A stretch of 64,000 bases of DNA from Hydrogenophaga sp. (GTDB taxonomy: Bacteria; Pseudomonadota; Gammaproteobacteria; Burkholderiales; Burkholderiaceae_C): contig NZ_JAHCKL010000024.1 of assembly GCF_026125785.1 (NCBI RefSeq), positions 1-64,000 of the forward strand. Reading direction: 5' to 3'. The first letter of the stretch is position 1. Each line of letters starts with the position of its first letter. The position numbers were made by a program, and so were the translations under genes. Positions 1-10,552 of this stretch are shown piece after piece. The notes beneath the pieces are model-generated. The model did no database searches. It worked only from the letters and a program-made list of their open reading frames with translations, and had not been told where the DNA came from.

Positions 1-264
1 GCTGGTCCTTCCGAGTTTCTTGAGGGGCTGCTGTAGTAGTCCCAGCTGGCGCCATTGACTCCCCAACGGATTGCCGTTGCCCAGGCTCTCAAGGAAGAAG
101 TCTGGCAACCATCTCCGGCAACACGATATAGCGGAGCACCCTCAGGATCCGCAACTGCTGCGCTCTTTCCTGGGGAGGCTGCGGCTCGGCTTGCCTCGCG
201 AGTACCTCACGCACAAGAACCCTCATGAGAGCCGCCCGGCCCGCCGGGAGGAACTTTGGCCAAC
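1..264. other. Left edge, no supported gene
   Basis: This stretch downstream of the LuxR gene holds no gene I can defend. The minus strand has a 45-codon open frame (226 to 89) starting with ATG and ending ILRVLRYIVLPEMVARLLP. It reads more like protein than the other frames, but it has no clear ribosome binding site and no family I recognise. It could be the worn end of a gene or mobile element continuing past the edge. Confidence 0.3.
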
Positions 265-1407
265 TCACCGAGGCGCGGCCGTCGCGGTGCTCCGCGCCAG
301 CAGCGCCACGGCCTGCGCCTGGCGGTGTGTACCGGTCTTGGCGAGGATGCGCTTGAGGTGGGTGCGTACCGTTCCCAGCCCGATGCCTCTCTGCGCCGCG
401 ATGTCTTCCAGCGACTGTCCCCGCGCCAGGGCGGCGGCGACGGCTGCCTCGGTGCGCGTCAGTCCGAACAGCTCACGCAGCCTTGCCACCGCCAGCGGCG
501 CCTCGGGGTCGCGGATGAAGAGCAGCACGGCGGGGCGGTCCTCGCCGAACGCCGGGCTGCCTGGGCGCAAGGGCGCGACCTCCAGCGTCAACGGTGTCCG
601 CCCGCGCCTTGGAATCAAGAGCGCCGATGCCGGCGGGCCCGCTCTGCCGTGCGCGGTCTCCAGGGCCGCATGCACCTGGGCCGACAGCCTGTCGCGCAGC
701 GTGGGCTGTCGAGGTGAGAGGCGCCCACCCACCACGGCCAGTTCGGGGTTGCCGATCAGCAGGGTGTCGGCCATCGCGCTCGCGTGGAGGATGCGGCAGG
801 TACCGTCCACCACCAGGACGCCGGTGTCGATCCGGTCAAGGGCCTGCAGCGCCACCGCATGTTGGTGGGTGACTGCGGCCAGGCGTTGCCCGAGCCGGAG
901 CGCGCGCTGCAGGTGTGGCAAGACCAGCGCCGCTTGCCGGCGCTCAGGGTCGGCGTAGGCGCCGGCTTCGCGCGGGCGATGGATGCCCAACACGCCCACC
1001 ACCCCCGGCGATGTGGGGAACACCGCGCCCAGCATGTGGTGAATGCCGAGGTGCGGCAGCCATTCCTGGTAGAAGCCGCTGCGCGCCTGTTCGTCGCGCG
1101 TCACCAGGTCTTCGTCGGTGATGACGCGCGACATGCCGTAGGCCAGGGAGCGCTCCACCCACAGGTCGCGGCGGTGCCAGTCATCGGCCCAGGCCTGGTC
1201 ACGTGGGGACACCACCAGGTTGCTGGTGCATTCCAGCAGATTCACATGGCCTTGCTCACCGTGCAGCTTGACCACGGTGCTGGTCGAGCCCAGGGCTTGC
1301 GCGATCCGCGAGGCGGTTCCGGGCCACAAGGTGGCGTCCATCGCGGCGTCGTACAGGTGCGCGACGAGTTTCGAGAGGCGGGCTTCGTGGAACAGGGGGG
1401 TGTCCAT
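265..1407 (-). CDS. LuxR-family transcriptional regulator
   Basis: A 380-residue DNA-binding regulator. The C-terminal 65 residues form a LuxR-type helix-turn-helix: LTRTEAAVAAALARGQ, then GLGTVRTHLKRILAKTG as recognition region. The N-terminal 250 residues look like a GAF/PAS-type sensor region, with no receiver aspartate motif, so it is probably ligand- or partner-controlled rather than phosphorylated. It is divergent from the exported protein at 1493 with 85 bases between. That gap contains a CCCATTTGGG palindrome (1421-1430) and a nearby GGGAACCC, possible operator elements. The signal and targets are unknown. Confidence 0.85.
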   Translation of the reverse strand: MDTPLFHEARLSKLVAHLYDAAMDATLWPGTASRIAQALGSTSTVVKLHGEQGHVNLLECTSNLVVSPRDQAWADDWHRRDLWVERSLAYGMSRVITDEDLVTRDEQARSGFYQEWLPHLGIHHMLGAVFPTSPGVVGVLGIHRPREAGAYADPERRQAALVLPHLQRALRLGQRLAAVTHQHAVALQALDRIDTGVLVVDGTCRILHASAMADTLLIGNPELAVVGGRLSPRQPTLRDRLSAQVHAALETAHGRAGPPASALLIPRRGRTPLTLEVAPLRPGSPAFGEDRPAVLLFIRDPEAPLAVARLRELFGLTRTEAAVAAALARGQSLEDIAAQRGIGLGTVRTHLKRILAKTGTHRQAQAVALLARSTATAAPR

Positions 1408-1492
1408 CCCTGGTTTCTATCCCATTTGGGAGGCGAATTCCTGTTGGGAACCCATCACCATCCCCCAGAAGATGCTCGAACTGGAGGTACAC

Positions 1493-2305
1493 ATGAAAAC
1501 AGTTGCGTTCGGCGGCCGCATGCTGCGGGCCGTTGCGCTTGCCTGGGTGGCGCCGGCCCTGGCACAGACCACCACCACCCCCCTGGCCAGGATGGACATC
1601 GCCGGCGTGCGCATCGGCATGACCGAGGCCGAGGCCGTCAAGGCCATCCAGGCTTTTGATGCCAGCGCGAAGATGACCAGCCGGTCTGTTGGCTACTTTC
1701 CCTATTTCGACGGGGTCAACCACCTGCAGACGCCGGAGTTCCTGGACCAGATGAGCTTTCGCACCGCGGACGCGGGCATCGGTGTGTGGTTCAGCGGCCC
1801 ACCCTCCGAGCCGCGTGTGTTCGCCGTCGTCCGCAGGGGCAGCCCGCCGCAGCCCCCGAGCGGCGAGCAGATGCTGTCCGCGCTGACCGCCAAGCATGGC
1901 CCCTTCAATGTGCGGTCGGCGCCGCGCGCGGGAGGTGGCGCCGTTGTTCATTGGGACGAGGAAGGCAAGGCCCAGTGCACCGTGGTGAAGGAGCGCAATG
2001 GCCAGAAGGCGCCTTGGTCGAATGCCCTGGGGACCCTGGTCCCTCCGAATGCGGTCAAGACGCTTGAGCAATATGCCCGCCAGGATGTCTTTCGAGATGC
2101 GCTCGGCGCATCCAGGGACGCCGCCAAGTGCGGCACCGTGCTGCGCTACGAGTGGGGGAGCGAACCGGTCCGCAATTTCGAGGCCTGGCTGGTGGACCAG
2201 GGCGGCATGGTTGCCGCGAGCCGCAAGTCGGTCCAGTGGGTGGAGCAGTTGAAGGCCGAGGCCATCCGCAAGCGCCAGGGCCAGGGAGCGGCTCCCAAAC
2301 TGTGA
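1493..2305 (+). CDS. Exported protein of unknown function
   Basis: A 270-residue protein. I chose the ATG at 1493 because GGAGG sits 7 bases upstream and the N-terminus then reads as a signal peptide (MKTVAFGG, a hydrophobic stretch, then ALAQ as likely cleavage site). A longer in-frame start at 1220 would lie inside the opposite LuxR gene. The segment IAGVRIGMTEAEAVKAI (about residues 35-51) resembles the short motif at the start of SmpA/BamE-like and other small periplasmic domains, but I cannot assign a family. The C-terminus is charged (RKRQGQ). It is followed by two further exported proteins on the same strand. Confidence 0.75.
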   Translation: MKTVAFGGRMLRAVALAWVAPALAQTTTTPLARMDIAGVRIGMTEAEAVKAIQAFDASAKMTSRSVGYFPYFDGVNHLQTPEFLDQMSFRTADAGIGVWFSGPPSEPRVFAVVRRGSPPQPPSGEQMLSALTAKHGPFNVRSAPRAGGGAVVHWDEEGKAQCTVVKERNGQKAPWSNALGTLVPPNAVKTLEQYARQDVFRDALGASRDAAKCGTVLRYEWGSEPVRNFEAWLVDQGGMVAASRKSVQWVEQLKAEAIRKRQGQGAAPKL

Positions 2306-2406
2306 GCGTGGGCGGGCGCAGTGGCGACCTCACGTTCGCGCACGCCCTTGCACAGCATCCCTCCCTTACGTAGGATCGGGCAAACCTTGGAGAGAGGATC
2401 CCTCGA

Positions 2407-3303
2407 ATGCGTTTCTGCCTGCTTGCTTGCGCGCTGTCACTCGTCCTGTTGCTTCAAGCCTGCGGGCACACCGCCGACCTCACGGTGAAGCGAGCCGCCG
2501 AGAGCCAGGCGAATGCCGCCATCCAGCGCAAGGACTATGCCGCGGCGGCCCGCATCTATCAGACGGCGGCGGCGAAGTACAACGATCCGGCCGACTACGA
2601 CGTTAGGGCGGATCTGTTGAGTTCCGCGGCCTTGTGGCATGCCTGGTCGGGCAACGATGCAGAGGCGTTGCGCACGCTGCAGGAATGCGCCGGCCTGCGC
2701 CGGACCATTTCCAGCCAGGTCTCGGTGGAGGCTTGCGAAAGCGAGATACAGGAGCTGCGGAGCCGAACGGGGTTGTACGCCAATGTTCCGCGCCCGGCCA
2801 ATGCGGCCCGGAGCAGCGCACCTCCCCCCATGGCCGGGGGCTCGGCGTCCGGTGGTCGCGGGAACAACGCGCAGCCTGGCGGCGACGGCTGCCCTTCGTC
2901 CTTGGCCCATATCGAACCACGCCTGCCACGCTGTACGGCAAACGCCAAGCTCATGGAATTGCGCCAGATGTTGCTGGATATCGACGTGTCGTTCCGTGCC
3001 GATCGGGCCCAGGGATACAGCTACCAGCGGATTGCGGTCATCAACTCGCAAGCGGCGATCGAGTTCGAGAATGCCATGAAGCAGAACGAGCAGGCCATGC
3101 TGGAGGCCTCGGCCCATGCGGGCACGGCTCGCGCACGGCTGGCCGCGCTGCGCGATTCGCCGCCGCGGTGCGACGCTGCGCAGGCTGGCGCCTTCGGCAT
3201 GGGCGAGAACGCTTATCAGGCCTATGTGGCGTCGTACATGGCGGCAATAGGCAACCGCGCGGTGGCTGCGGTGGCTGCCTGCCTCGCCCGGAGGTCTCCA
3301 TGA
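2407..3303 (+). CDS. Lipoprotein with TPR-like segment
   Basis: A 298-residue predicted lipoprotein: hydrophobic signal and lipobox LLLQAC with the acylated Cys near residue 19. Residues 30-100 are helical and TPR-like (AIQRKDYAAAARIYQTAAAK, then SSAALWHAWSGNDAEALRTL). A Gly/Pro/Ser-rich linker (about 130-155) leads to a second helical half with several Cys that could form disulphides in the periplasm. Its stop overlaps the ATG of the next gene (ATGA), so the two are probably translationally coupled. No named family recognised; a role in envelope assembly is only a guess. Confidence 0.75.
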   Translation: MRFCLLACALSLVLLLQACGHTADLTVKRAAESQANAAIQRKDYAAAARIYQTAAAKYNDPADYDVRADLLSSAALWHAWSGNDAEALRTLQECAGLRRTISSQVSVEACESEIQELRSRTGLYANVPRPANAARSSAPPPMAGGSASGGRGNNAQPGGDGCPSSLAHIEPRLPRCTANAKLMELRQMLLDIDVSFRADRAQGYSYQRIAVINSQAAIEFENAMKQNEQAMLEASAHAGTARARLAALRDSPPRCDAAQAGAFGMGENAYQAYVASYMAAIGNRAVAAVAACLARRSP

Positions 3304-4007
3304 GGTGGGGCACGCTTGGCAGACGCGCGTGGCTGTGCGCGCTTCTGATCGTGGTGGCCCCGTTGGGGTGGGCCGCCGGCGCTCAGGCGAACCGCGCGGA
3401 CGAGTTGCTGGACTGGGTCAGGCAGACCTACGAGAGCACGAAGAGGCGCATCGCAGATGGCCGCGAACGCGAGGCACAGGCCTGGTTGATGCAGGAAAAG
3501 GAGAAGGCCGAGGTCGAAGCCATCAAGGCCTGCGCCAACGCCGTGGACTTGCGCGCGCAGATCGCTTGCATCGAGCGGCGTTCGAACGCCTTCACCGACA
3601 AGTACAGCAAACGCGCGAAGCCCGAAGAACTCCGGTTTGCTGTTCTCGCTGAATTGCAGGGGCGGCTGGCACGGACGAAGCAACCCACAGGTGACAATGG
3701 CATGGGGCTGGTGCAGCGCGTCACGGCACGGTGTTCTTCTGGCCAGGTGCCCCGAGAGGAGCAGGCCAAGTGCCTGCAGCACGCGCAAGACTGCGTGCGC
3801 ATCGGCGCCAGCGACAGGGCCGCATCGACTCAGTGCCTGCAGGCGCTCGATGCGCTGATTGCCTCTGCCGGCAGCGCATCCAGCAACCAACGCCAGCCGA
3901 AGGGCGGCGAATGCGCGATCTTCGATGACCCGGCCAAGTCCGATGCGCTGGCCCAGCGAGACCCCGATCGCCATTTCAAGCTGTTGACGGAGTGCATGAG
4001 CAAGTAG
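3300..4007 (+). CDS. Secreted helical protein of unknown function
   Basis: A 235-residue protein starting at the ATG that overlaps the preceding stop. The N-terminus is a signal peptide (RR-containing n-region, hydrophobic core, cleavage near GWAAGAQA). Residues 30-110 are strongly charged and predicted helical (DELLDWVRQTYESTKRRIAD). Paired cysteines follow (CANAVDLRAQIAC, CSSG...CLQ, CVRIG...CLQ, ending CMSK), a pattern typical of a disulphide-bonded periplasmic protein. Tight coupling to the upstream lipoprotein suggests a shared function. No family recognised. Confidence 0.7.
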   Translation: MRWGTLGRRAWLCALLIVVAPLGWAAGAQANRADELLDWVRQTYESTKRRIADGREREAQAWLMQEKEKAEVEAIKACANAVDLRAQIACIERRSNAFTDKYSKRAKPEELRFAVLAELQGRLARTKQPTGDNGMGLVQRVTARCSSGQVPREEQAKCLQHAQDCVRIGASDRAASTQCLQALDALIASAGSASSNQRQPKGGECAIFDDPAKSDALAQRDPDRHFKLLTECMSK

Positions 4008-4147
4008 CGCCCTCCATGCCCGCCGGCGCCTGGCGGCCTGCACTTTTGTGGGAGACACCGGGCCAGAACCATCCGCCAACCGGGTATTGAAGCCCCAGGG
4101 CACTTGGGCTACCGTGCCAAGACCTTCACACCGCAGGGAGTGCATCC

Positions 4148-4672
4148 ATGTCGATGACGGTCACAACCCACGCCGACGGTTCCTATACCGTCAAGTGCGG
4201 CGACGAGGAGGTGACGGTTGGTCGGACGGGCGGCGGCAACATGCCCCTGCCGACGCCCGACAGGCCCCCGGCGGCACCGGGTGGCGACAACGACGGCGGC
4301 GACTGGCCGGATGACCCGGAGGAGAACGACGGCGGCGTGGTGGCGTACCTGCACGTGGGGCCGCAGCCCCGACCGCGTTTCCCCACGGCACCGCTGGGTG
4401 GTGATCCTTTTCTGCAGCCGCTGGAGATCCTCGCCCAGCCCATCGTGCGCCACATGCCCGACGCCACGCCGACCGTGCGGCCGCTGGGCAACGGGGTGGT
4501 GGAGGTGGTGTTGCGCGTACCGCCGGGCGCGAGCTTCGACCTCGCCCAACTGACCCGCGATGCGCAACAGGTCCGCCGGCAGGCGGGCGCCCGCAAGGTG
4601 CGGCTGCATGTCTATGTGGAAGGTGGCGCTCCCGCACCGGTCGTTTTCCCGACGCAGGTTGAGCTGCCATGA
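4148..4672 (+). CDS. Hypothetical protein coupled to OmpA-like gene
   Basis: A 174-residue protein with a GGGAG site before the ATG. The first 25 residues form a short beta-like segment (THADGSYTVKCGDEEVTVG). An acidic, Pro/Gly-rich linker follows (about 35-65), then a compact domain of about 100 residues with alternating strands (NGVVEVVLRVPPGASFDL; RKVRLHVYVEGG). There is no signal peptide or membrane segment. Its stop codon overlaps the start of the OmpA-domain gene, so it is likely made together with it. Function unknown. Confidence 0.65.
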   Translation: MSMTVTTHADGSYTVKCGDEEVTVGRTGGGNMPLPTPDRPPAAPGGDNDGGDWPDDPEENDGGVVAYLHVGPQPRPRFPTAPLGGDPFLQPLEILAQPIVRHMPDATPTVRPLGNGVVEVVLRVPPGASFDLAQLTRDAQQVRRQAGARKVRLHVYVEGGAPAPVVFPTQVELP

Positions 4673-5736
4673 GCGAGCCGCCCCGCGAGCCGGCCAGTTC
4701 GGATTTCCGCGCCGCCGCGGCCACGCTGCGCGAAACGGTGAAATGGCTGGCGGCGGCGTTTGCCGGCGCGGCGGGCCTGGTCATCGGCACCAGTCCGCTG
4801 GCGGGTCTGGGCCGGCTGGAACACCAGGGTGGCCTCTGGGTCACGGCCATCCTGCTGCTGCTCCTCGGTTTCCTGCTGATCTGCCTGGCCCTGTGGCGCA
4901 CGCTGCGCATCCTGCGGCCGGACGTGCTGTACCGCTCGGACCTGCTGGCGCAGGACGAGGACCGCGAGCTCAAGCCGCTGCGCCAGGAGATCGATGCCCA
5001 CGCGGCGGACCTGCTGCCACACAACTACGCCAACCTCGCCGCCATGGCCCAGGCGCTGGACGAGGTGAAGCGTCGACTGGAAGAGGCGAAATCCCACGCG
5101 GACCCGGCGGAGAGGGCCAGGCTCATCGCCAAGGGACAAGGTTTGCGCGCCAAGCTGCTGGCCGGCGTGGACAAGCGACTGCCGCTGGCGCAGTACCTGC
5201 GGCTGCAGCAGCGTTTCGAGCGGGAGCAACCCTGGATGGCGGCCTTTGGCATCCTCGCGCTGCTGGCCCTGCTGGGTTTCGCCATCGTCACCGGCGTGCC
5301 GGAGAAGAAGGAAACCCCACCGGCTCCTGTGATCCATGTCGATGCCTGTCCGGGGTCCTGTCCTGACACCACCCCTCCAATCACCCTGCCCGCCCTGTCG
5401 CCGGTGCTGTTCGACTCCGGCAGCGCAAGCCTCTCCGCCGCTGGCCAGGCGGCCATCCAGCTGGCACGCGATGCGCTGAACCGGCACCCGCGCACGCTGC
5501 TGCTGGTGCAGGCGCACACCGACACCATGGCGCCCCGGTCCTACAACGAGGGGCTGGCCCAGCGCCGCGCGCAGGCGGTGCTGCAGCGCCTCTGCGCGCA
5601 GGGGGGCGTCGCACCCGAACGCGTGGTGGTGTCGTACCTGCCGGAGACAGCCCTTCCGGCCGTCACGGCGGACCAGGCGCGCGAAGCGGCCAACCGCAGC
5701 GTGCGCCTGTCCCTGATCGAGGACACGCGCCGCTGA
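4669..5736 (+). CDS. Inner-membrane protein with OmpA/MotB-like domain
   Basis: A 355-residue protein. Two transmembrane helices lie near residues 24-47 and 57-80. A cytoplasmic coiled/helical region of about 100 residues follows (EVKRRLEEAKSHADPAERARL), then a third helix near 188-208. The periplasmic C-terminus (about 238-352) is an OmpA-family peptidoglycan-binding domain with the hallmarks VLFDSGSASL, HTDT, QRRAQAVLQRL and ANRSVRLSL. The layout suggests a wall anchor, as in TolR/MotB/TagL-like proteins, but no motor or type VI partner genes are adjacent. It ends 16 bases before the convergent fdhD stop. Confidence 0.75.
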   Translation: MSEPPREPASSDFRAAAATLRETVKWLAAAFAGAAGLVIGTSPLAGLGRLEHQGGLWVTAILLLLLGFLLICLALWRTLRILRPDVLYRSDLLAQDEDRELKPLRQEIDAHAADLLPHNYANLAAMAQALDEVKRRLEEAKSHADPAERARLIAKGQGLRAKLLAGVDKRLPLAQYLRLQQRFEREQPWMAAFGILALLALLGFAIVTGVPEKKETPPAPVIHVDACPGSCPDTTPPITLPALSPVLFDSGSASLSAAGQAAIQLARDALNRHPRTLLLVQAHTDTMAPRSYNEGLAQRRAQAVLQRLCAQGGVAPERVVVSYLPETALPAVTADQAREAANRSVRLSLIEDTRR

Positions 5737-5751
5737 ACCTGGCGCCAGCGC

Positions 5752-6809
5752 TCACGCCCGCAGCAGCCGCTGCGCGAAGGTGTAGGCACTCATGCCGTCG
5801 GGCCGCACCAGCCCGACCAGCAGCAGCCCGCACTGCTGTGCCAGCGCCACCGCCATGGCGGTGGGCGCGGAGATGGCGGCCAGCGCCGGCACGCCGGCCA
5901 GCGCGGCCTTCTGGACCATCTCGAAACTCGCGCGGCTGGTGATGGCGATGAAATGCCGTGGCCTGTCTCGCCCCTCGCGCACCGCCGCGCCAATGAGCTT
6001 GTCCAGCGCGTTGTGCCGGCCCACGTCCTCGCGCAGGCTTTCAATGGCACCGTCATCCAGCCGGCACAGCGCGGCCGCGTGCGTGGCGCCGGTGAGCTGC
6101 TGCAAGGCCTGGTGCGTGCGCAGCGCCGCCACAGCGGCGGCGATGGACGCGGCCGCCACGGGAACCTCGGGCAGCAGGGGAAGGGTCTGGCGCACCATGG
6201 CCAGGGAGTCGGTGCCGCACAGGCCGCAGCCGGTGCGGCCAGCGAGGTTGCGGCGGCGTTCCTTCAACCGCCATTCGCAGGCGCTGGACACCTCCAGCCG
6301 GACCTCGATGCCGCCTGACGCCTCGACGATGTCGACGCCGCGCAGCTCGCCCGGGTCGGCCAGCAGGCCCTCGGTGAGCGAGAAGCCGAGCGCGAAGTCT
6401 TCCAGGTCGGCGGGGGTGGCCATCATCACGGCGTGCGAGATGCCGTTGAAGACCAGCGCGACGGGCACCTCCTCGGCCAGCCAGTCGTTCACCACCGTGG
6501 CGCCGTCTTCGCGCAACGCCAGCACTTCGGCGGCGCGGGCGCCGGCCTGCGGCCGCAGGCGCGCACGGCCGGTGGCGGTGAGGTGCGCCACCCAGCGGTC
6601 TCCGGCCTGTTCCACGCGCACCCAGCCCGGGCCTGGCACGCCGCCGATGGCGGCATCGCCCATCAGCGTGAGCTGCCGCAGCAGCACGCTCACACCTTGG
6701 CCCAGCCGCTTGCCCAGCCGGGGCAGCGACATGCCCTGCGCCTCGGGGGCGCTGGCCAGTTCGCGCAGGATGGCCTCGCTCAGCGGCGGCAGGGGCGCGC
6801 TGGCCCCGT

Positions 6810-6813
<4 letters not shown>
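5752..6813 (-). CDS. fdhD: Formate dehydrogenase accessory sulfurtransferase FdhD
   Basis: FdhD passes sulphur from a cysteine desulphurase to the molybdenum cofactor of formate dehydrogenases. This 353-residue protein carries the FdhD core from about residue 95 on, including the conserved RTGCGLCG motif with the sulphur-relay cysteines C196 and C199, and LREDVGRHNALDK. The first 85 residues are extra relative to the usual 270-280 residue protein. They read as a winged-helix-like module (SEAILRELA, LPRLGKRLGQGVSVLLRQL). The ATG at 6813 overlaps the stop of the upstream molybdoenzyme gene (ATGA), indicating one operon. Confidence 0.93.
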
Positions 6814-9116
<2,303 letters not shown>

Positions 9117-9218
9117 GGGAAAGATGCACCGGCCGCGAGGCCAGCGACAATGCGGACGATGTGTCTCAAGGTGCCTATGGTCCTGTCAAAGCACGGCTCT
9201 TGCAATATGAAGCCCTTG

Positions 9219-9238
9219 TGCCAATGCACTGGCAGTGC
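9219..9238. promoter_or_regulatory. Overlapping palindromes, putative operator
   Basis: In the 143-base gap between the molybdoenzyme and the divergent regulator lie two nested inverted repeats: TGCCA-atgcac-TGGCA (9219-9234) and GCACT-ggc-AGTGC (9226-9238). They sit 22 bases before the regulator start and could be its autoregulatory site. This is inferred from symmetry and position only. Confidence 0.4.
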
Positions 9239-9259
9239 GCTTCATAAAGGTTCTCCCGC

Positions 9260-10369
9260 ATGAAGAAGGTGTCCATCCAGCCCGTGTGGACCATCCAGAA
9301 CCCGGATGGCACGGCCCTGCCGGCGCGGCTGATCGAGCTGCTGGTGCTGGTGGCCGAGCACGGCAGCCTGCTGCACGCGGCCGGGGCGCTGGGCCTGTCC
9401 TACCGCCGGGCCTGGGATCTGGTGCGCCAGGGCGAGCAGGTTTTCCAGGCGCCGTTGCTGACCATGGCCCGCGGCAAGGGCTCCACCTTGACCGAGCTGG
9501 GCACCCGCATCGTGTGGGCGGACCGGCGCATCCACGCGCGGCTGCGGCCGTCGCTGGAATCCCTGTCCTCCGAGCTGGAGCAGGCCCTGGGCGGCGCGCT
9601 CAGCGAAGCCCCGGCGGCGCTGCGCATACAGGCCAGCCACGGCTTCGCCATCGAGCGCCTGATCGAGCGCCTGGCACAGAATGGCTTGAAGGTGGCGTTC
9701 TCGTACGCCAGCAGCTCGGCCGCCGCGGCCGCCTTGCACGAAGGCGACTGCGACCTCGCCGGCCTGCACCTGCCCCTGGGCCCCATGGAGGCGGTGGTGC
9801 TGGACCACTACCGCCCCTGGCTGCAGGCGCAGGATTTCGCCCTGATCGACATCGCCACGCGCCGCCAGGGCCTGATGGTGCGCCCCGGCAACCCCAAGGA
9901 GCTTTTTGCGCTGGCCGACCTGGCCCGCCCCGGCGTGCGCTTCATCAACCGCCAGCCTGGGTCGGGCACGCGGCTGCTGCTGGAAGGTCTGCTCAAGGCG
10001 CAGGGCCTGGCGGGCACACGCATCGCCGGCTTCGAGCGAGGCGAATACACCCACGCGGCCGTGGCCGCCCACGTGGCCAGCGGCATGGCCGACGTGGGCT
10101 TCGGCCTGGAGCCGCCAGCGCGCCAGTTCCGCCTGGACTTCGTGCCTATCGCCACGGAGCGCTATTTCCTGCTCTGCCGCCAGGCGGAGCAGGCCACGCC
10201 GGCACTGCAGGCCGTACTGGCCACGCTGCGCGACCCGGCCATGCGCGAGGCCTTGTCTGAACTGCCAGGCTACGACCCGGCGGCGCTGGGCGAGGTGCGG
10301 CCGCTGCGGGAGGTGTATCCGGCGTTGTTCACTCGCAGCGCGGCATACGGCGGCGAACCGTCGGCCTGA
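9260..10369 (+). CDS. ModE-like regulator with periplasmic-binding-protein domain
   Basis: A 369-residue transcription factor. Residues 1-115 form a winged helix of the ModE N-terminal/LysR type (LIELLVLVAEHGSLLHAAG, LGLSYRRAWDLV, GSTLTELGTRIV). Residues 125-350 resemble a type-2 periplasmic binding domain as in MolR/PBP_like regulators (QASHGFAIERLIERL, INRQPGSGTRLLLEGLL, VASGMADVGFGLEPPARQF). Such proteins typically sense an oxyanion or cofactor-linked ligand. Divergent placement from the formate dehydrogenase-fdhD operon suggests it controls that operon, perhaps in response to molybdate or tungstate; this is inference. Confidence 0.85.
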   Translation: MKKVSIQPVWTIQNPDGTALPARLIELLVLVAEHGSLLHAAGALGLSYRRAWDLVRQGEQVFQAPLLTMARGKGSTLTELGTRIVWADRRIHARLRPSLESLSSELEQALGGALSEAPAALRIQASHGFAIERLIERLAQNGLKVAFSYASSSAAAAALHEGDCDLAGLHLPLGPMEAVVLDHYRPWLQAQDFALIDIATRRQGLMVRPGNPKELFALADLARPGVRFINRQPGSGTRLLLEGLLKAQGLAGTRIAGFERGEYTHAAVAAHVASGMADVGFGLEPPARQFRLDFVPIATERYFLLCRQAEQATPALQAVLATLRDPAMREALSELPGYDPAALGEVRPLREVYPALFTRSAAYGGEPSA

Positions 10370-10510
10370 CGGATCCGTCGCCGCACCCCCATCGCATACG
10401 CGGCACACGTGGCTGGGTCAGTGCCTCCCGGCCCGCTCGCGCCGGTACGCCTCGTCGCAACAAAGACCCTGACGCCATGCCGCTTTTCGCGAGAATGCCG
10501 ATTATTAAAC

Positions 10511-10535
10511 GATGATTCATATCATCATCGATGAT
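10511..10535. promoter_or_regulatory. Nested palindromes upstream of AroE-like gene
   Basis: Two overlapping inverted repeats lie 18-42 bases before the dehydrogenase start: GATGAT-tcat-ATCATC (10511-10526) and the perfect palindrome ATCATCGATGAT (10524-10535). The region is AT-richer than its surroundings. It is a plausible operator for the GntR/FCD regulator encoded at the other end of this cluster; binding is inferred. Confidence 0.45.
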
Positions 10536-10552
10536 CGTGCTAACATCGATTG

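Noticed and set aside
89-226. 45-codon minus-strand gene at the left edge
   Set aside because: No ribosome site and no family; kept only as a note in the left-edge entry.
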